64,000 bases of DNA from Meconema thalassinum. Lineage: Eukaryota; Arthropoda; Insecta; Orthoptera; Tettigoniidae. Each line of letters begins with the position of its first letter. Within the stretch, counting starts at the first letter, position 1. The translations under genes and the position numbers were made by a program. Below are positions 11,511-22,367 of this stretch, one piece after another. Location: positions 1,012,801,441 to 1,012,865,440 of the forward strand of contig OX336389.2 of NCBI GenBank assembly GCA_946902985.2, in the 5' to 3' direction. The notes under the pieces are model-generated. The model searched no databases. It had not been told where the DNA came from and saw only the letters and a list, made by a program, of their open reading frames with translations.

Positions 11511-14500
11511 AAAAAACTTGCTTCTTCAAAGGGACATCAGCCCCCATTTGTCGAAAACAAACAAACCCGTTCTTCTTTCAATCATTCAAGAGAAGATATC
11601 AGGCCGCTTAATAAATCGTTAAAATGCACGCTCTGTAAAAAGCTTCACACATTGTATTTGTGCAAATCCTTTAAAGAATTGTCTGTCGAAGATCGAAGAA
11701 AGTTTGTCTTAAACAGCAAGCATTGTTTCAATTGCTTATCACCTAAGCATTCTTCTTCGAACTGTACGTCATCAAACCTTTGTTTTCATTGCAAAAAACC
11801 GCATCATTCTTTATTGCACGTTCACAATAAATCGAGGTCATCAGCACCCGCCTCTTTAAGCTCCATGCAGAGCAGCTCCGAACAAATTAATGCTTCTTCC
11901 TGCATTTCTCACGCCGAAACTTTTCACAGTGCGCAAACCCTGTTGACCACTGTACAATTTGAAATCCAAGATAGATTTGGAAATTGGTTCAAAACCCGTG
12001 GTCTTCTCGATTCCGCTTCAACGCACAACTTTGTTTCGCAATCGTTGATTAAAAAACTAGGTCTTTCGTCATCGCCTACTTCTATCAATGTGACCGGCAT
12101 TGACAATTTGAAAACTCAAGTTTTGCAGTCTTCAAAATTAAAAATCAGAGACGTTTGCCAAAGAAACACCAATCTTAATTTAAACTGTCTCATTCTTACC
12201 AGTATTGGTAAAGACACTCCAAGTCACTCCATTAATACTTCCGGTTTAAACATTCCTTCGCACTTAAGGTTAGCCGATCCTCAGTTTAATGCTCAAGGTC
12301 CCATTGATGTGCTTTTCAGTGCCAATGTTTTTTGGAATTGCATTCGCAAACAAACACGCAAGTTATCTTCAACCGTGGTCGCTAGAGACACCGATTTTGG
12401 TTGGGTTATCACTGGTAAAATCAAACATACCAGTGTTCAAACCAAAGCACAATGTCATTTCGTCACAGCTGACATAAATCCCATTTCTGAAAAAGAGAAC
12501 GCTCATGTTTCAAATCTCAATATTTTTGAAAACTACTTGTCGAAACGATGTCTTATCGTGAATAACTGCGCTAACCCCGTAAGTTGTTTAAATGGTTTTT
12601 CTTTCTTCCCGCACAAAATGGCAACTCAAGTTCGCCTTGCTTTATGTTATTTCGTATATCTTCTTATGTCATTTTTTATAGCAGTTAATTGCTTAAACTA
12701 TTCCTTGAAAACTATCTTCCCCTTGTGTAAAACCATGGCTATCAGTCACCATCACTTTGCTGTACGCTATGTTTCACTTCTTTCGTTATGTAGAGGGATG
12801 GCCACGGCCGGCTCCTACCCCTTTCCTCGCAATTGGAAGTCGCTCATGAAACCGCTTGAAACTCTGAATTCCATTGCATCTAGAATAACTATTCTTATGC
12901 ATAACCTTCGTCTCAATGTCCCAGCTTGTCTTCTTTGCTCGGAAGAATTAAGCTTCTTTTTGGTGAAAATTGTTCGATTTCGTGATTCTCTCAATTATGC
13001 GAAATTGATTTCCTACTTTATTTCATATAGCTTTAAATTGCTTTTTCACGTCCAAGTTACGATTGACTGCATGTCGTGTGACTCGTTCTGCTTTAAGTTA
13101 CAGCTGACTCAATTAGTGTGTGTGCACTTTGAACTGCTTGTTTTTGAGACTCGTGTGTATACCAGTCTGAGGAATGCCAAGTTGTTGTTTATTTCCTGTA
13201 TGATTGACACAGTTCAAAACAAGTTTCTCTTATCTCAACTCTGGCTGATTGCCAAGCATTGTCTGACGAGTTGCTACTTAAAGTACAGAAGCCGTTTGCC
13301 TACCTCCCAAAATAAACTCGTTCCGCTAAAGGACTCTGTCAGCTATTTACATGCCTTATCTCGTTGTACTATGTGTGTCAAGGCCTTGCTTGTTTACATC
13401 CCTCAATTACTCACGCTCGTATCTTACAACTGCTTTGATCCCTGTTTCAAAACTTCGTTACGTATTTCTCACGCGCGTAGGTATTGCAATTTGCTTGCAT
13501 ATTTTGCGATCTTAATGTTCATTTATGAACAAACTTGTTTTTTCTCGACGTCACATTCGATGTGTTTTTGTATCCATGATTGTCATGTCACGTTTTTCGC
13601 TGACTTAAGTATTTTTCTGAGTAATCCCTTTCATACTCATTATAACTTGAGGTTATTGTTTATGGCTACTCGTTTGTTACCTATGGCGTTCTTGCTTTCT
13701 ACTCGCATAGTTCCTTTGTTTATTTGGTATATTCTTGTCCTGAATAGATGTACTTGTTTCCATACGCTTTGTTTAAACTTGTTAATTCTCCTTTGGCATT
13801 GCATCGCAATCTTTACTAGTGCTTTATTTCCCTCAGCTTCCAGCTATTTCGTGATTGAAAGTATCGATAATTCTCGCCTTTTAACTCCGCTTTCCAATGA
13901 CCCTGATAACCTCCTTCCACTTACACCTGGTCGCTTCTTTACACGCACTTCTCTCTCTGCCCATCCTCCCCTTCCTAATTCTTTCAGGGATTTTGATTTA
14001 CCTATTGTTGGGCGTAAACTTGAAGCCCTCAGTAATTCTTTTTGGAAGAGGTGGAACTTGGAATATTTAACTTCCTTGCAGGGGAGACAGAAGTGGTTTC
14101 TTTCCAGTCCCGACATTAAAGTAGGGGACTTGGTCTTGGTTAGGGATATTTCACCCCCCCTAGTCTGGCCTTTTCGAAAAGTGACTAAGTGTTACCCTGG
14201 AAGAGATAGGAGAGTCAGGGTATTCAGAGTCTTGACCAATAATGGTCAGATCACAAGACCACTGCTTTTCAATTACTGTATCACTCTTAAATGTTTAATT
14301 GCTTATTTGTTCCCTGTTGGTGTCTGGCCCTCCCAGTATGGTGCATTCTTGGAATGCACGGTACCTGAGATTACAAATTTGAATACTTTTGCACGTTCTT
14401 TCCTTCCTTTTTGTCAAACACCAACAGTGACCTTCTGTTCTTTCTTAGGGGTTCAAATTTCTTATATTTTGTGTGAGTCTGTTCCAGATATATATTCTGT

Positions 14501-14753
14501 GACCCACCTAGCGTCATATAACGAATCTCTGAAGCTCTTCAACTCTTCCTCGCGCAAGAGGAATTCCACATCCATTTGGCTACCAGATACTGTTGTCAAC
14601 TCTTTGAAGACCAGCTCACCAAGAAATCAATTATGTTTTGCTAAGTTGGTTATGCTGATATGTATACCTCTTGTTTCCTACCCCCACTCTCTCCCCCTTC
14701 CGTGGTCTCTCTGTGCTCCGCTGAGCTTCACTCACTTCTTCGTCTGCAGTTGA
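11376..14753 (+). CDS. BEL-1 long frame: zinc knuckles, protease, pol-replacing insert, integrase C-terminus
   Basis: This single open frame of 1125 codons runs into the 3' LTR. Up to about 11500 it only overlaps Gag in another frame. Real homology begins with a cysteine/histidine zinc-knuckle array (about 11620-11820, 'CTLCKKLHTLYLC', 'CFNCLSPKHSSSNC', 'CFHCKKPHHSLLH'). A retropepsin-like region follows (about 11935-12400) with 'LLDSASTHNFV' and the closing 'TDFGWVITG'. From about 12575 to 13860 no reverse transcriptase, RNase H or integrase core can be found. A leucine-, phenylalanine- and cysteine-rich reading stands in their place. From about 13880 the integrase C-terminal region (DUF5641-like, 'IKVGDLVLVRD') returns in the same frame. 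The active-site triplet reads D-S-A rather than the usual D-S/T-G. The last ~135 codons are LTR sequence. Confidence 0.65.
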   Translation: MNSLARKNFPSNTSSRFSTVDVNSLQHSHFSAKKSKRILSVKFLKKKLASSKGHQPPFVENKQTRSSFNHSREDIRPLNKSLKCTLCKKLHTLYLCKSFKELSVEDRRKFVLNSKHCFNCLSPKHSSSNCTSSNLCFHCKKPHHSLLHVHNKSRSSAPASLSSMQSSSEQINASSCISHAETFHSAQTLLTTVQFEIQDRFGNWFKTRGLLDSASTHNFVSQSLIKKLGLSSSPTSINVTGIDNLKTQVLQSSKLKIRDVCQRNTNLNLNCLILTSIGKDTPSHSINTSGLNIPSHLRLADPQFNAQGPIDVLFSANVFWNCIRKQTRKLSSTVVARDTDFGWVITGKIKHTSVQTKAQCHFVTADINPISEKENAHVSNLNIFENYLSKRCLIVNNCANPVSCLNGFSFFPHKMATQVRLALCYFVYLLMSFFIAVNCLNYSLKTIFPLCKTMAISHHHFAVRYVSLLSLCRGMATAGSYPFPRNWKSLMKPLETLNSIASRITILMHNLRLNVPACLLCSEELSFFLVKIVRFRDSLNYAKLISYFISYSFKLLFHVQVTIDCMSCDSFCFKLQLTQLVCVHFELLVFETRVYTSLRNAKLLFISCMIDTVQNKFLLSQLWLIAKHCLTSCYLKYRSRLPTSQNKLVPLKDSVSYLHALSRCTMCVKALLVYIPQLLTLVSYNCFDPCFKTSLRISHARRYCNLLAYFAILMFIYEQTCFFSTSHSMCFCIHDCHVTFFADLSIFLSNPFHTHYNLRLLFMATRLLPMAFLLSTRIVPLFIWYILVLNRCTCFHTLCLNLLILLWHCIAIFTSALFPSASSYFVIESIDNSRLLTPLSNDPDNLLPLTPGRFFTRTSLSAHPPLPNSFRDFDLPIVGRKLEALSNSFWKRWNLEYLTSLQGRQKWFLSSPDIKVGDLVLVRDISPPLVWPFRKVTKCYPGRDRRVRVFRVLTNNGQITRPLLFNYCITLKCLIAYLFPVGVWPSQYGAFLECTVPEITNLNTFARSFLPFCQTPTVTFCSFLGVQISYILCESVPDIYSVTHLASYNESLKLFNSSSRKRNSTSIWLPDTVVNSLKTSSPRNQLCFAKLVMLICIPLVSYPHSLPLPWSLCAPLSFTHFFVCS
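12575..13860 (+). other. 1.3-kb stop-free insert replacing pol in BEL-1
   Basis: The stretch lies between protease and integrase-C homology and contains no stop in the long frame over about 430 codons. Its translation is rich in Leu, Phe, Cys, His and Tyr, with several hydrophobic runs that could be membrane segments (for example 'YFVYLLMSFFIAVNCL' near 12640). T-rich DNA encodes such residues by default and avoids stops, so coding is not established. I recognise no domain. Confidence 0.5.
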
Positions 14754-16677
14754 CTCGATCAGTCAAAGCTCTTCTTGAGCTTAGCCTCCTCAAACTAAGA
14801 GGCTCACTCTATTCTACGCCATGTTGGCTAGATAGTCTTCAAGGAACTCCGACTTCAACATGAAATCGAGATAAGTACCATTTTTAAAAAGTTTTAACCT
14901 CATCTTCATGGTTTTAACTTTCAAGTGCTTTTAATTATAGGCAGTGTGAAATCATTTACTTTGGGGCAATAATCATTCTTCGTGGGTTTTGCCATGTTGA
15001 GCTTTTACTTGGATAAGCCAACCTTACTATAAAAGAGCTTTTCTTAAGCGATTCAAACGAGAAATCCTCTCGCTACGTGGGATATTATCTAATACCCGCT
15101 GCCTATAATTTTAAAACTATTTCCTCCGTTGGATTTTTTCAAACCCCATTTTCTGCTAAGGTCGTTCTGGAACCTTCTAGAACTTGTTCTCTATCTGCGA
15201 GTCCTGCCATCATGTATTTCTCACGTACTTGGGAGAATTCTGTTTAAAACTAAATTACCACAATAGTGAATTTTCGTCCGCCGCTGGAACATTCTATGGC
15301 GCATTTAATTGCAAATCACAACTGTTTCAAGAAATAGACGCTCATCTATATAGTGCAATCAGTTATCTCCATAATTGCAATAACTTTCTTTTTCATGAAC
15401 TTTAGTGTTTCTATAGTGAACTTTGCATCCATCTTTACAGACTAGAGTGTTAATCAGTGCTTGTTCCACTTTTCTACCGCGTCGCGATCGTCCGGTTATA
15501 TTAAATACGGCCATGAACATTGTTCCTATATCCCAATGATCTTTCCTTAACCTTCTACTAACAACCATTATTTATGAAATTGTAACTTTCTATAAGGTGT
15601 TACTCACGAAGTGCCCTTCCAACTTTGCTAGTTTAACATTAATTAAATTCTGCATAATTGCTTGTGTGATACAAGCTTTAAATCACGTTGTTCCTTTCCT
15701 ATACATAGGGAAAACAATTCTCTACACTCTTGAGAGAGTCATGTTCAGGTTTCACGAAATGGAAACTGTCCCATTTTTCTCGTGATTCCCAATTAAACAT
15801 AGGAAGTCTAGAAACTTCCTTTTCACTTTCTCCAGGTTTCACAGTAAGTGACCTGCCCTCTTTGTATAATTCTCATATATTAACTCTGTATAAATATAAG
15901 AAGTTGTAGGAACTTCCTTTTTATTCTTTATGTTTTCCATTTTGTTATCTTCGAAGTTGTTATTCTCGTTAGAATGTTCTTTCGAAGGTTTCGTATAGTA
16001 CACTGCTTGTACTCCTGTAAATGTTAAAACTTTAATTATTCCATTTTGCCTATTTATGAAATCTTACCAAGATTTTAATACACGGTTAAAAAACCTTAAA
16101 AATTGTCAATTGCCTGGAGCAACTGTTTGATGTTAAGAGGTCTGCGACCCTATTTGTTAAAAGGTTCAAATGAACCATGTTCATTAAATTTATATTGCAT
16201 AATTGTTAATTCCCTCAAACTTTCTGCATTGTTAAATAAATTAAATATTTGTTTTTGGATTCATCATTTCTTTGATAATACGGTTAGGCAGGATCCTGGC
16301 TTTCCTAGCTCTTCCTAGGTTTATGCCCTCGTTCACATACAATAAAGCTTTTACTATTTGTCTGGCCAGATCATCACCCTTCCCTATAGTACTTTCATTC
16401 GTGCTTGGGAGGAAATACATTACAGGTTCTCTCTGGCAAACTGCCCAAGCCTTATCTGCGGCTCCCGTTAGCCTCGACCAAGCTCGTAGCCATTTTAGGT
16501 ATCCGAGCATATATTTGCGGTGGCAACCGCTTATAAATGAATTAAAAGTCAAATTAATAACTTTTGAGGGACTCTCCTCCTATTCTTCTATCCTTCTTTT
16601 CCAATCCCAAATCTACTTCCTTCTCTTAATCATCTTCCCTTGGTGGGTGGGTTATTCCCTAGCCTATAATCTACCCA
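14339..16677 (+). repeat. BEL-1 3' LTR
   Basis: It matches the 5' LTR at a constant offset of 6361 bp in every block compared, apart from one base near its end (16672). The GAGCT duplication follows immediately at 16678-16682. Confidence 0.9.
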
Positions 16678-16794
16678 GAGCTCACCAAAATAATGATGTG
16701 TAACAGTAAATGTTAGTCAATGAACAGTAATGCATTAGTAAACCCATGACACGATACCTAAGAGCTTTTCAAAAATTATTGATGTGTAACATCT

Positions 16795-17164
16795 AACCGG
16801 CAGTAGTGGCTACGCTGGCTAAAGCGCAGCATTAGGTCATGGGGCCAAGCTCTCTGCTGACTCGCTAGACGCGTGGGTTCGAGCCCCACCGTCGGCCGTC
16901 CTTGAAATGGTTTTCCGTGGTTTCCCCATTTTCGACACCAGGCAAATGCTGGGACGGTACCGTCTGACAGGCCACGGCCGCTTCCTTCCACATCCTTGCC
17001 CAATTTCATTCACCGTCATTCATTTCATCTCTCATTAACTCCTCTCATGAGGTTGGCGTCAGGAAGGGCATCGGCCGTAAAAACCATCGCCACAAAGACT
17101 TCCATCGCATCTCATCCCCGACCCCGTTGGAAAACGGGAATAATAAGGGGTAGACATACATACA
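16795..17164 (+). mobile_element. tRNA-derived SINE with 16-bp target duplication
   Basis: TTGATGTGTAACATCT flanks it at 16779-16794 and 17165-17180. It has a tRNA-like head with B box GGGTTCGAGCCCC (about 16875), then GTTTTCCGTGGTTTCCCCAT, CAGGCAAATGCTGGGAC, and a tail ending in TAGACATACATACA. It is inserted into the left inverted repeat of the 16778-22075 segment. Confidence 0.85.
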
Positions 17165-17224
17165 TTGATGTGTAACATCTTTCCGCTCGGTTGCTGGATA
17201 GTTTTGTGGGAGTGATTTTGAAAA

Positions 17225-17350
17225 TTGGGGACGGAAGTGAATCGGGCGGAAGTGGATCGGACGGAAGTGAAGACGCACTGCCAGAAAAATGGGACGGAAG
17301 TGAATCGGGCAGAAGTGGATCGGACGGAAGTGAAGACGCACTGCCAGCTG
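17225..17350. repeat. Two-copy tandem repeat, ~63 bp, with internal 11-12-bp subrepeats
   Basis: GGGACGGAAGTGAATCGGGC begins each copy (about 17228 and 17291), and each ends GAAGACGCACTGCCAG. Subrepeats CGGAAGTGRATCGG occur inside. Translated, the + strand gives Gly/Ser/Asp/Glu-rich peptides, but no supporting gene context was found. Confidence 0.65.
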
Positions 17351-18971
17351 GATGTACAATTGAAAATGTGTGTATTGGAAACAAGGCAGTGTGTGCTCTG
17401 TAGCGCGAGAATGTTATGGCAATACAGTAGCCAGTGCATTTTGCAGGCACTGGTTTGACGAGCACAGTGCAAGTGTTTCACCGACTTTCATTTATCATTG
17501 AGCGGTTTATGAAGCATCACGTTCAAGGTTGAATAGCACATGGGGTGGGACAAAGACGACAAATGACATTTAAGTAAGCGGCATTATCGTCAAGCTGTGG
17601 GTGAGTAGTCAAATATTAAATGCATAACAGAATGTTGTTATATGAGTGGAATAAAAGCTGTATTTTCATCATATGTGAGACTAGGTCATTTCATGATTGT
17701 AGGAAGCCATGTTTTGATTGCTTACGACGAACTGTATGAGAGCCTTGAGAATAATGAATGTTATAGTTACTGATGAATGTGCTCACAGTATTTGAGAGTA
17801 CTGTCGACGTTGTGTGTCACTTTGTTATTATGAATTATTAATGTAAAAGGAAGGAAGGAAGCTTGTAGTTTTGCGTGTCCGTTAATCTCACGATCATCAT
17901 CCACGGTACCTCCCTTTTACGTGGAATGCGAACCACAGGACATGCCATTTCAATTCGAAAATCTCACATGTGATGAACCCGCTGAGCTATGGTTCATGTG
18001 ATATTTTTGTGACGGAATAATTATTATGGGATGTAGTACTTTTGAACATACCCAGAATACCACGTGGAGCAGTGAGCTCATGCTATACTCTTTGAAGTAG
18101 CGCTCAATTGCATTTTTGACTTTGGAGGTCTTGTTAATCACTTTTATCCTTTCATAAGACTCAGAATATTCTAATTCGTCATTCTGTATTATTGAATCAT
18201 TTTGGTGAATGATTATTACGTTTTTGGTAAGGTATAACACTTGCAGATACGCAAGGAGCTATGAAAGTAGTCGCTCAATGACTTCGTTTTGGCGACCTAC
18301 TTCCGAGTGAAAGTCAGTGACGACACTACATCTGGAGATCTGACGCCAGACAGGCGTTTTTCGAGTATCCGTCCGTCGCGACGTGGACATTATAAATATT
18401 TTTGTGCTCAAGTGAGCAACCGACTGCATCGTGTGTTGAAAATAACTATACTAACGTTGTCACACATTGTGGACATATTATTGTTCTACGAAAGGCCATA
18501 TTAGGCAATATTTTCTACAAACTGTAATTGGTGCCATACGCCAGATATTTTTCCCACGTGTAAGTGGAAGGGCAAAGTGCCACGCCGAAAATATAAGAGT
18601 TATCGTCTGATAATTGTGCCAAGACGACGTGATTATTACTGCCAACGATCACAACATTATTGCTACGGAAATTCTGAATTGAAAATATCTATTTTATCGC
18701 GGATGCCACGTGATTGATAAAACGTGATACAATTGCACGTGCTAACAAGCAAAGCATCGCATCGTGTTGAATCTTGAGGATCAACAGGCTGAAAACTACA
18801 AAATACTGTGGAGAACACTATTATTTGCATCGTCCACAATAATCACGCCAAAACGCTGAGAGGAACGAGATATTTCGACATTTTCGACATCATGCAAGAC
18901 ATTGAACTTTTCCACGCCATGGTGAAGAAGACGATTATGGGCTAATACCATTCCGGTATGAGGGGGACGTC

Positions 18972-19226
18972 GTGATGGAGACCACCAGCTTGATGGAACG
19001 TCAGGATGCCGAGGACGCAGACGAAGGAACGTGGATGCCGACTTCCAGGCACATTCCAGACCTTTTTGGGAGACCATCATCCGGAGGCGAACGAACCCTG
19101 GTTGCTTGGGAGGTCCAGATTGGTGAATCCGTGGAGGACAGGACCATGCTGGAGAGCCAAGCAGAGTTTTTCGCGACCCTGGTCGATGAATGTCTGAGCC
19201 GATGTGAGAGCTACCAAAAGTCGTGA
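18972..19226 (+). CDS. Orphan small ORF, 84 codons, unknown
   Basis: This ATG-started frame lies in a noticeably GC-richer island than its AT-rich surroundings. The predicted peptide is acidic and hydrophilic ('RQDAEDADEGTWM', 'LESQAEFFATLVDECLSRC'). The minus strand over the same span is also open (18796-19305), so openness may reflect composition. I do not recognise it, and it could be a remnant of a gag or accessory ORF of the surrounding element. Confidence 0.25.
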   Translation: MMETTSLMERQDAEDADEGTWMPTSRHIPDLFGRPSSGGERTLVAWEVQIGESVEDRTMLESQAEFFATLVDECLSRCESYQKS

Positions 19227-21560
19227 GTTTGGGCACCTTTTCTTTTGTAATAGTCCGCGGTGGTATATTTAGATATCGTAGTTTTTTTTTGTGAATCAAC
19301 CGCACTTATGTGTCAGCCATTTGCTAGGTAGGGTTGTAATTAGTATAATTGTTGTTTATTTCAGTCATTGTGAGTCACCCTGTGGGGTAGACCAGTTTTG
19401 GTTAACCCTGGTGCCGTCCTGATGGACGTCGTACCACGTTATAGCCGACCCACTGCCAAACATGACTGTAATCATTTGCAGCTATTTTGCTCAGCCATGT
19501 GTAGGATGTTTATCCGTGGTTTCATTCAGATGTCATCGTCACTTTATTTAACTGCAATCTTTGCAACCAGTCTGTTGAGACTTATGACCTCGTTAGATAG
19601 GTCGTATCGTTAGGAAACCAACTGTAGTTTCCAGTTTTATAAAAATATGCTGTATTTTCATTTTTGAAAGCGCTCAGAAGCCAATTTATAGTCAAATACT
19701 GACAGATTTATTATTTTGGAGAAAGTGTAGATGTCAAGCATCGAACTAAGTGCACTATCGCATCATTATGCAGGTCTAGAGTTGCAGATCTGTGCCATAT
19801 TTATCAATTTGTTACTACTTTGTTTCTGTCATGAGGACACAGGTGTTAATGTTATACTGAGAACTTAATAAGTGTTATATCTTTGATGAGCAAAGGAGCT
19901 CGTGAGACATGCTGTTATGTCTGTGATTTACTAATCTTTGAAATGAAGGACTGCGATACTTTATTGTACAGTTAAATTGTAACGTGTTTAGCACACGGAT
20001 TCTATAAGGTTTTTGAACCAAGCATATGCTAAGAATGACAAGGCCAAATATTACGGTATTATATAATGTTAAAACTAGCCGGCCTTGCCTGTTGAAAAAT
20101 GTGGTCAGTGAAGGACTGCAATTTGTGAAGTTGTCACCAATAAACTGGTTTGTTGACCCAGTAACCTTGAAAACAAATGCTTGAAAGCGAGACAGAACTA
20201 CGATAACATAGGACAGAATGTTGATTTCATTCATCTCTTTCTTTCAAAGCAGCTATTGCTCATGAAACCCAGTGTTTCTTACTGTATTTTTGTTCATTTG
20301 TTTTTCTTGGATTTTCATTCTGTTAGTTAGATATTTTGCTGCGAGGAATGTCATTTCGACATGTCCAGGGTTGTCAGGTTTCTTTATGCATTGTTGGCGA
20401 TCCTCTTGAGAGAGGCAAATTATAATGAAGGCAATTTGGTTATTAAATGCGAGGTTTTTGCCGCAGGTAACCCATGATATTATGTGCCTTGAGTGAGTAA
20501 GACGTGCCATTGTTGTAAGTCGCGCATCTGTTGTTGTTATGAGGCATTATTATGAGAGTTGTTGAAAGCGAGGTATTTACCGCTGATAACTCGTGTTATT
20601 GTGAGTCCGAGCCGAGTTTGCTCGTTGAGTTTTCCGACTATTGAGTCGATGTTTTGCTGCGGGAGAATGATCTTTAGAAAACTACTCCTTGTCAGGCCTT
20701 TGTCAGAATACGCCATAAACCTACGGAAGGAACATAAACCGACATAATAAACATCATCCGCATAATTGTTTTAAACAAGATCTAACTAACATATTGTTTC
20801 CATTTAAACTTTGACATTCTTACACTTGAACCTGCTGAAATGGCCGTGCAGATGAAGGGATTTCCAATATTGGAAACGACAAAGACTGTAGACATTTTTG
20901 TTGTGACCTGGCGCACACATGAACCATTAGTTCATAGTGTGTGGAGCGCAGGCCATGTGATTGTCAGACGTGGTTTAAACTACGCTATCACCGACATTAC
21001 TATCAAGCTAGATGACAATGGTTTACAAAGAGTTAACCATGGGGCAGGAAGGCATTATAATAAAAACTGTGTTGTACTATAATTATTGATGTCATGAAAC
21101 TGTATTTTTTCCCCATGTTACCTTTATTGCGTGCTATTTAGCACATGATTGTTGATTAGATTAATTGTTTTTAAATGGCTGTACACTTAGCTTTGTATTG
21201 TAACTGTTTTGCTATTACGGACGTCACCGCCGTAACTTTGAATGATAACTGATAGGACTTAGCTAGAAAAGTTAAATGTAAATGTGGAAATGGTACCACC
21301 ATAACTTAGCTTTGCTTTGCTCCTTCACTTAAATGTAACTTCATATTAGCTTGATCATGTAACTTGTATTAGGGATTTTGCGTCGTACCATTTACCCAGC
21401 GTTGTTGCTGTTGCTTACTTATTGTGTATTAGATCTTTCGCGAGGGTTAATGTAACTTCATTGTTAGGGACTTGAACTTTTATTATCATTAACTTTTAGC
21501 TTGCGGATTAGCCGAATATAACCCTCCGAACTAGGATAGGGGTTTGTGGAAATCTACAAT
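19227..21560. other. No recognised gene; diverged internal duplication at 20325-20720
   Basis: The span is AT-rich. A weak direct repeat is visible: TTTTGCTGCGAGGAATG (about 20334) against TTTTGCTGCGGGAGAATG (about 20650), and 'GCGAGG-TTTTGCCGC' (about 20449) against 'GCGAGG-TATTTACCGC' (about 20569). An 80-codon frame at 20840-21082 is unassigned. Confidence 0.4.
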
Positions 21561-21945
21561 AAATTTTCACGGTGTTTTACATAAGCCTGGATGTTTAATT
21601 TCACAGTCTAGTTTTTGAGGTGAACCTTTCCTTAGGCCGTCTTTGACCATCGCAACCATGTACCACGCTCCCCGTGGACTATAGAACCTCGTGCCGCATT
21701 GGCCTATTGTTAGGAAGTTCCCCTGATCCTCACGGCAAACTTTTAAAGGTCCGACGGGGGAGATGTTAGGAGAGTCATCGCGGTTGTTGGCTATCCCGAC
21801 AGCTTTACCGGAGGACTTCTGTAGGTCACTCACAAATATGTGCCGTTGCCACCCGGCTGACGGTCACAGTATTGACCAGGAATCAAACCCGGTCTACCTT
21901 GGTGAGAGACTAACAGCTTGACCGCTGCGCCACAAATGTGACAGT
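21560..21945 (-). mobile_element. tRNA-derived SINE (minus), distinct family
   Basis: Read on the minus strand, the head is TTTGTGGCGCAGCGGTCAAG (A box) followed by B box GGGTTTGATTCCTGG (about 21885-21900). A GC-rich body of about 300 bp follows. The family lacks the CAGGCAAATGC tail of the other SINEs. Confidence 0.6.
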
Positions 21946-22282
21946 AGCATATCTCCTATTAAATCTATACATTCATCATAGTACCAGTATGAAAATGGAG
22001 TGTAAATTAACATTTTAAGAATGTCCAAACTGTGTAGTATACGAGTAGGCAGTGCGTCTTCAGATGTTACACATCATATGCGACTACTGTAAGGCTCATA
22101 TCTTTTTTTTAAATATGCTTTTAACCTTATATTAAGCACCCGGTTCACAAGACTCATAACTGCAATGTTATGGTAAAACAAACAAAAATCTATATTTCAA
22201 AACAAGCAAATGGATTAGTCAATGTATACTGGAAAACGTTTTGTAGACACTCAAGTCCACAAGACTAATTAAATTAGTAACT

Positions 22283-22367
22283 GTCAGGTTGGCCGAGTGG
22301 TTAAGGTGTTTGACTTAAGATCAAATTTCCTATACAAGGAAGCAAGGGTTCGAACCCCTTACCTGAC
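22283..22367 (+). tRNA. tRNA-Leu(UAA), left-arm copy
   Basis: It folds as a class II tRNA. The acceptor strands GTCAGGT and ACCTGAC pair fully. The D-arm is GCCGAGTGG, and the anticodon loop CTTAAGA carries TAA at 22316-22318 between TTTGA and TCAAA. A long variable arm (TTCCT-ATAC-AAGGAA) is typical of Leu/Ser tRNAs, and the T-arm is AAGGG-TTCGAAC-CCCTT. There is no intron. The internal A and B boxes look intact, so it may be transcribed by RNA polymerase III. A mirrored copy lies at 28557-28641. Confidence 0.85.

Larger units (their letters stand above)
7978..16677 (+). mobile_element. BEL-1: young, non-autonomous BEL/Pao LTR retrotransposon with 2.3-kb LTRs
   Basis: Two direct repeats of 2339 bp (7978-10316 and 14339-16677) begin TGGTGC and end ACCCA. 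They flank a 4.0-kb interior with a primer-binding site, gag and protease homology, and the integrase C-terminal region of BEL/Pao elements. A 5-bp target duplication GAGCT sits at 7973-7977 and 16678-16682. The right arm of the giant palindrome preserves the unoccupied site (about 28908-28925, reversed). The reverse transcriptase, RNase H and integrase core are absent, so it must have depended on enzymes from a relative. The one LTR difference I found (10311 A versus 16672 T) points to recent insertion. Confidence 0.9.
16778..22075. mobile_element. Unclassified segment bounded by short inverted repeats (left arm only)
   Basis: The left edge reads ATTGATGTGTAACATCT and the right edge, reversed, reads ATGATGTGTAACATCT. 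GAAGACGCACTGCC also occurs near both edges (17272, 17330 and, reversed, about 22045). The right palindrome arm lacks this segment: its homology passes directly from the equivalent of 16777 to that of about 22105. The last ~30 bp (22076-22105) are not accounted for. Inside are two SINEs, a small tandem repeat and two orphan frames, but no transposase I can recognise. It is probably a non-autonomous DNA element. The exact right boundary is uncertain. Confidence 0.4.

Noticed and set aside
18796..19305. 169-codon minus-strand frame
   Set aside because: It overlaps a plus-strand frame in the same GC-rich island and has no recognisable motif; openness is likely compositional.
20840..21082. 80-codon frame as an integrase tail
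   Set aside because: The peptide has a vague resemblance to a retroelement C-terminus but no diagnostic motif, and no flanking element ends support it.
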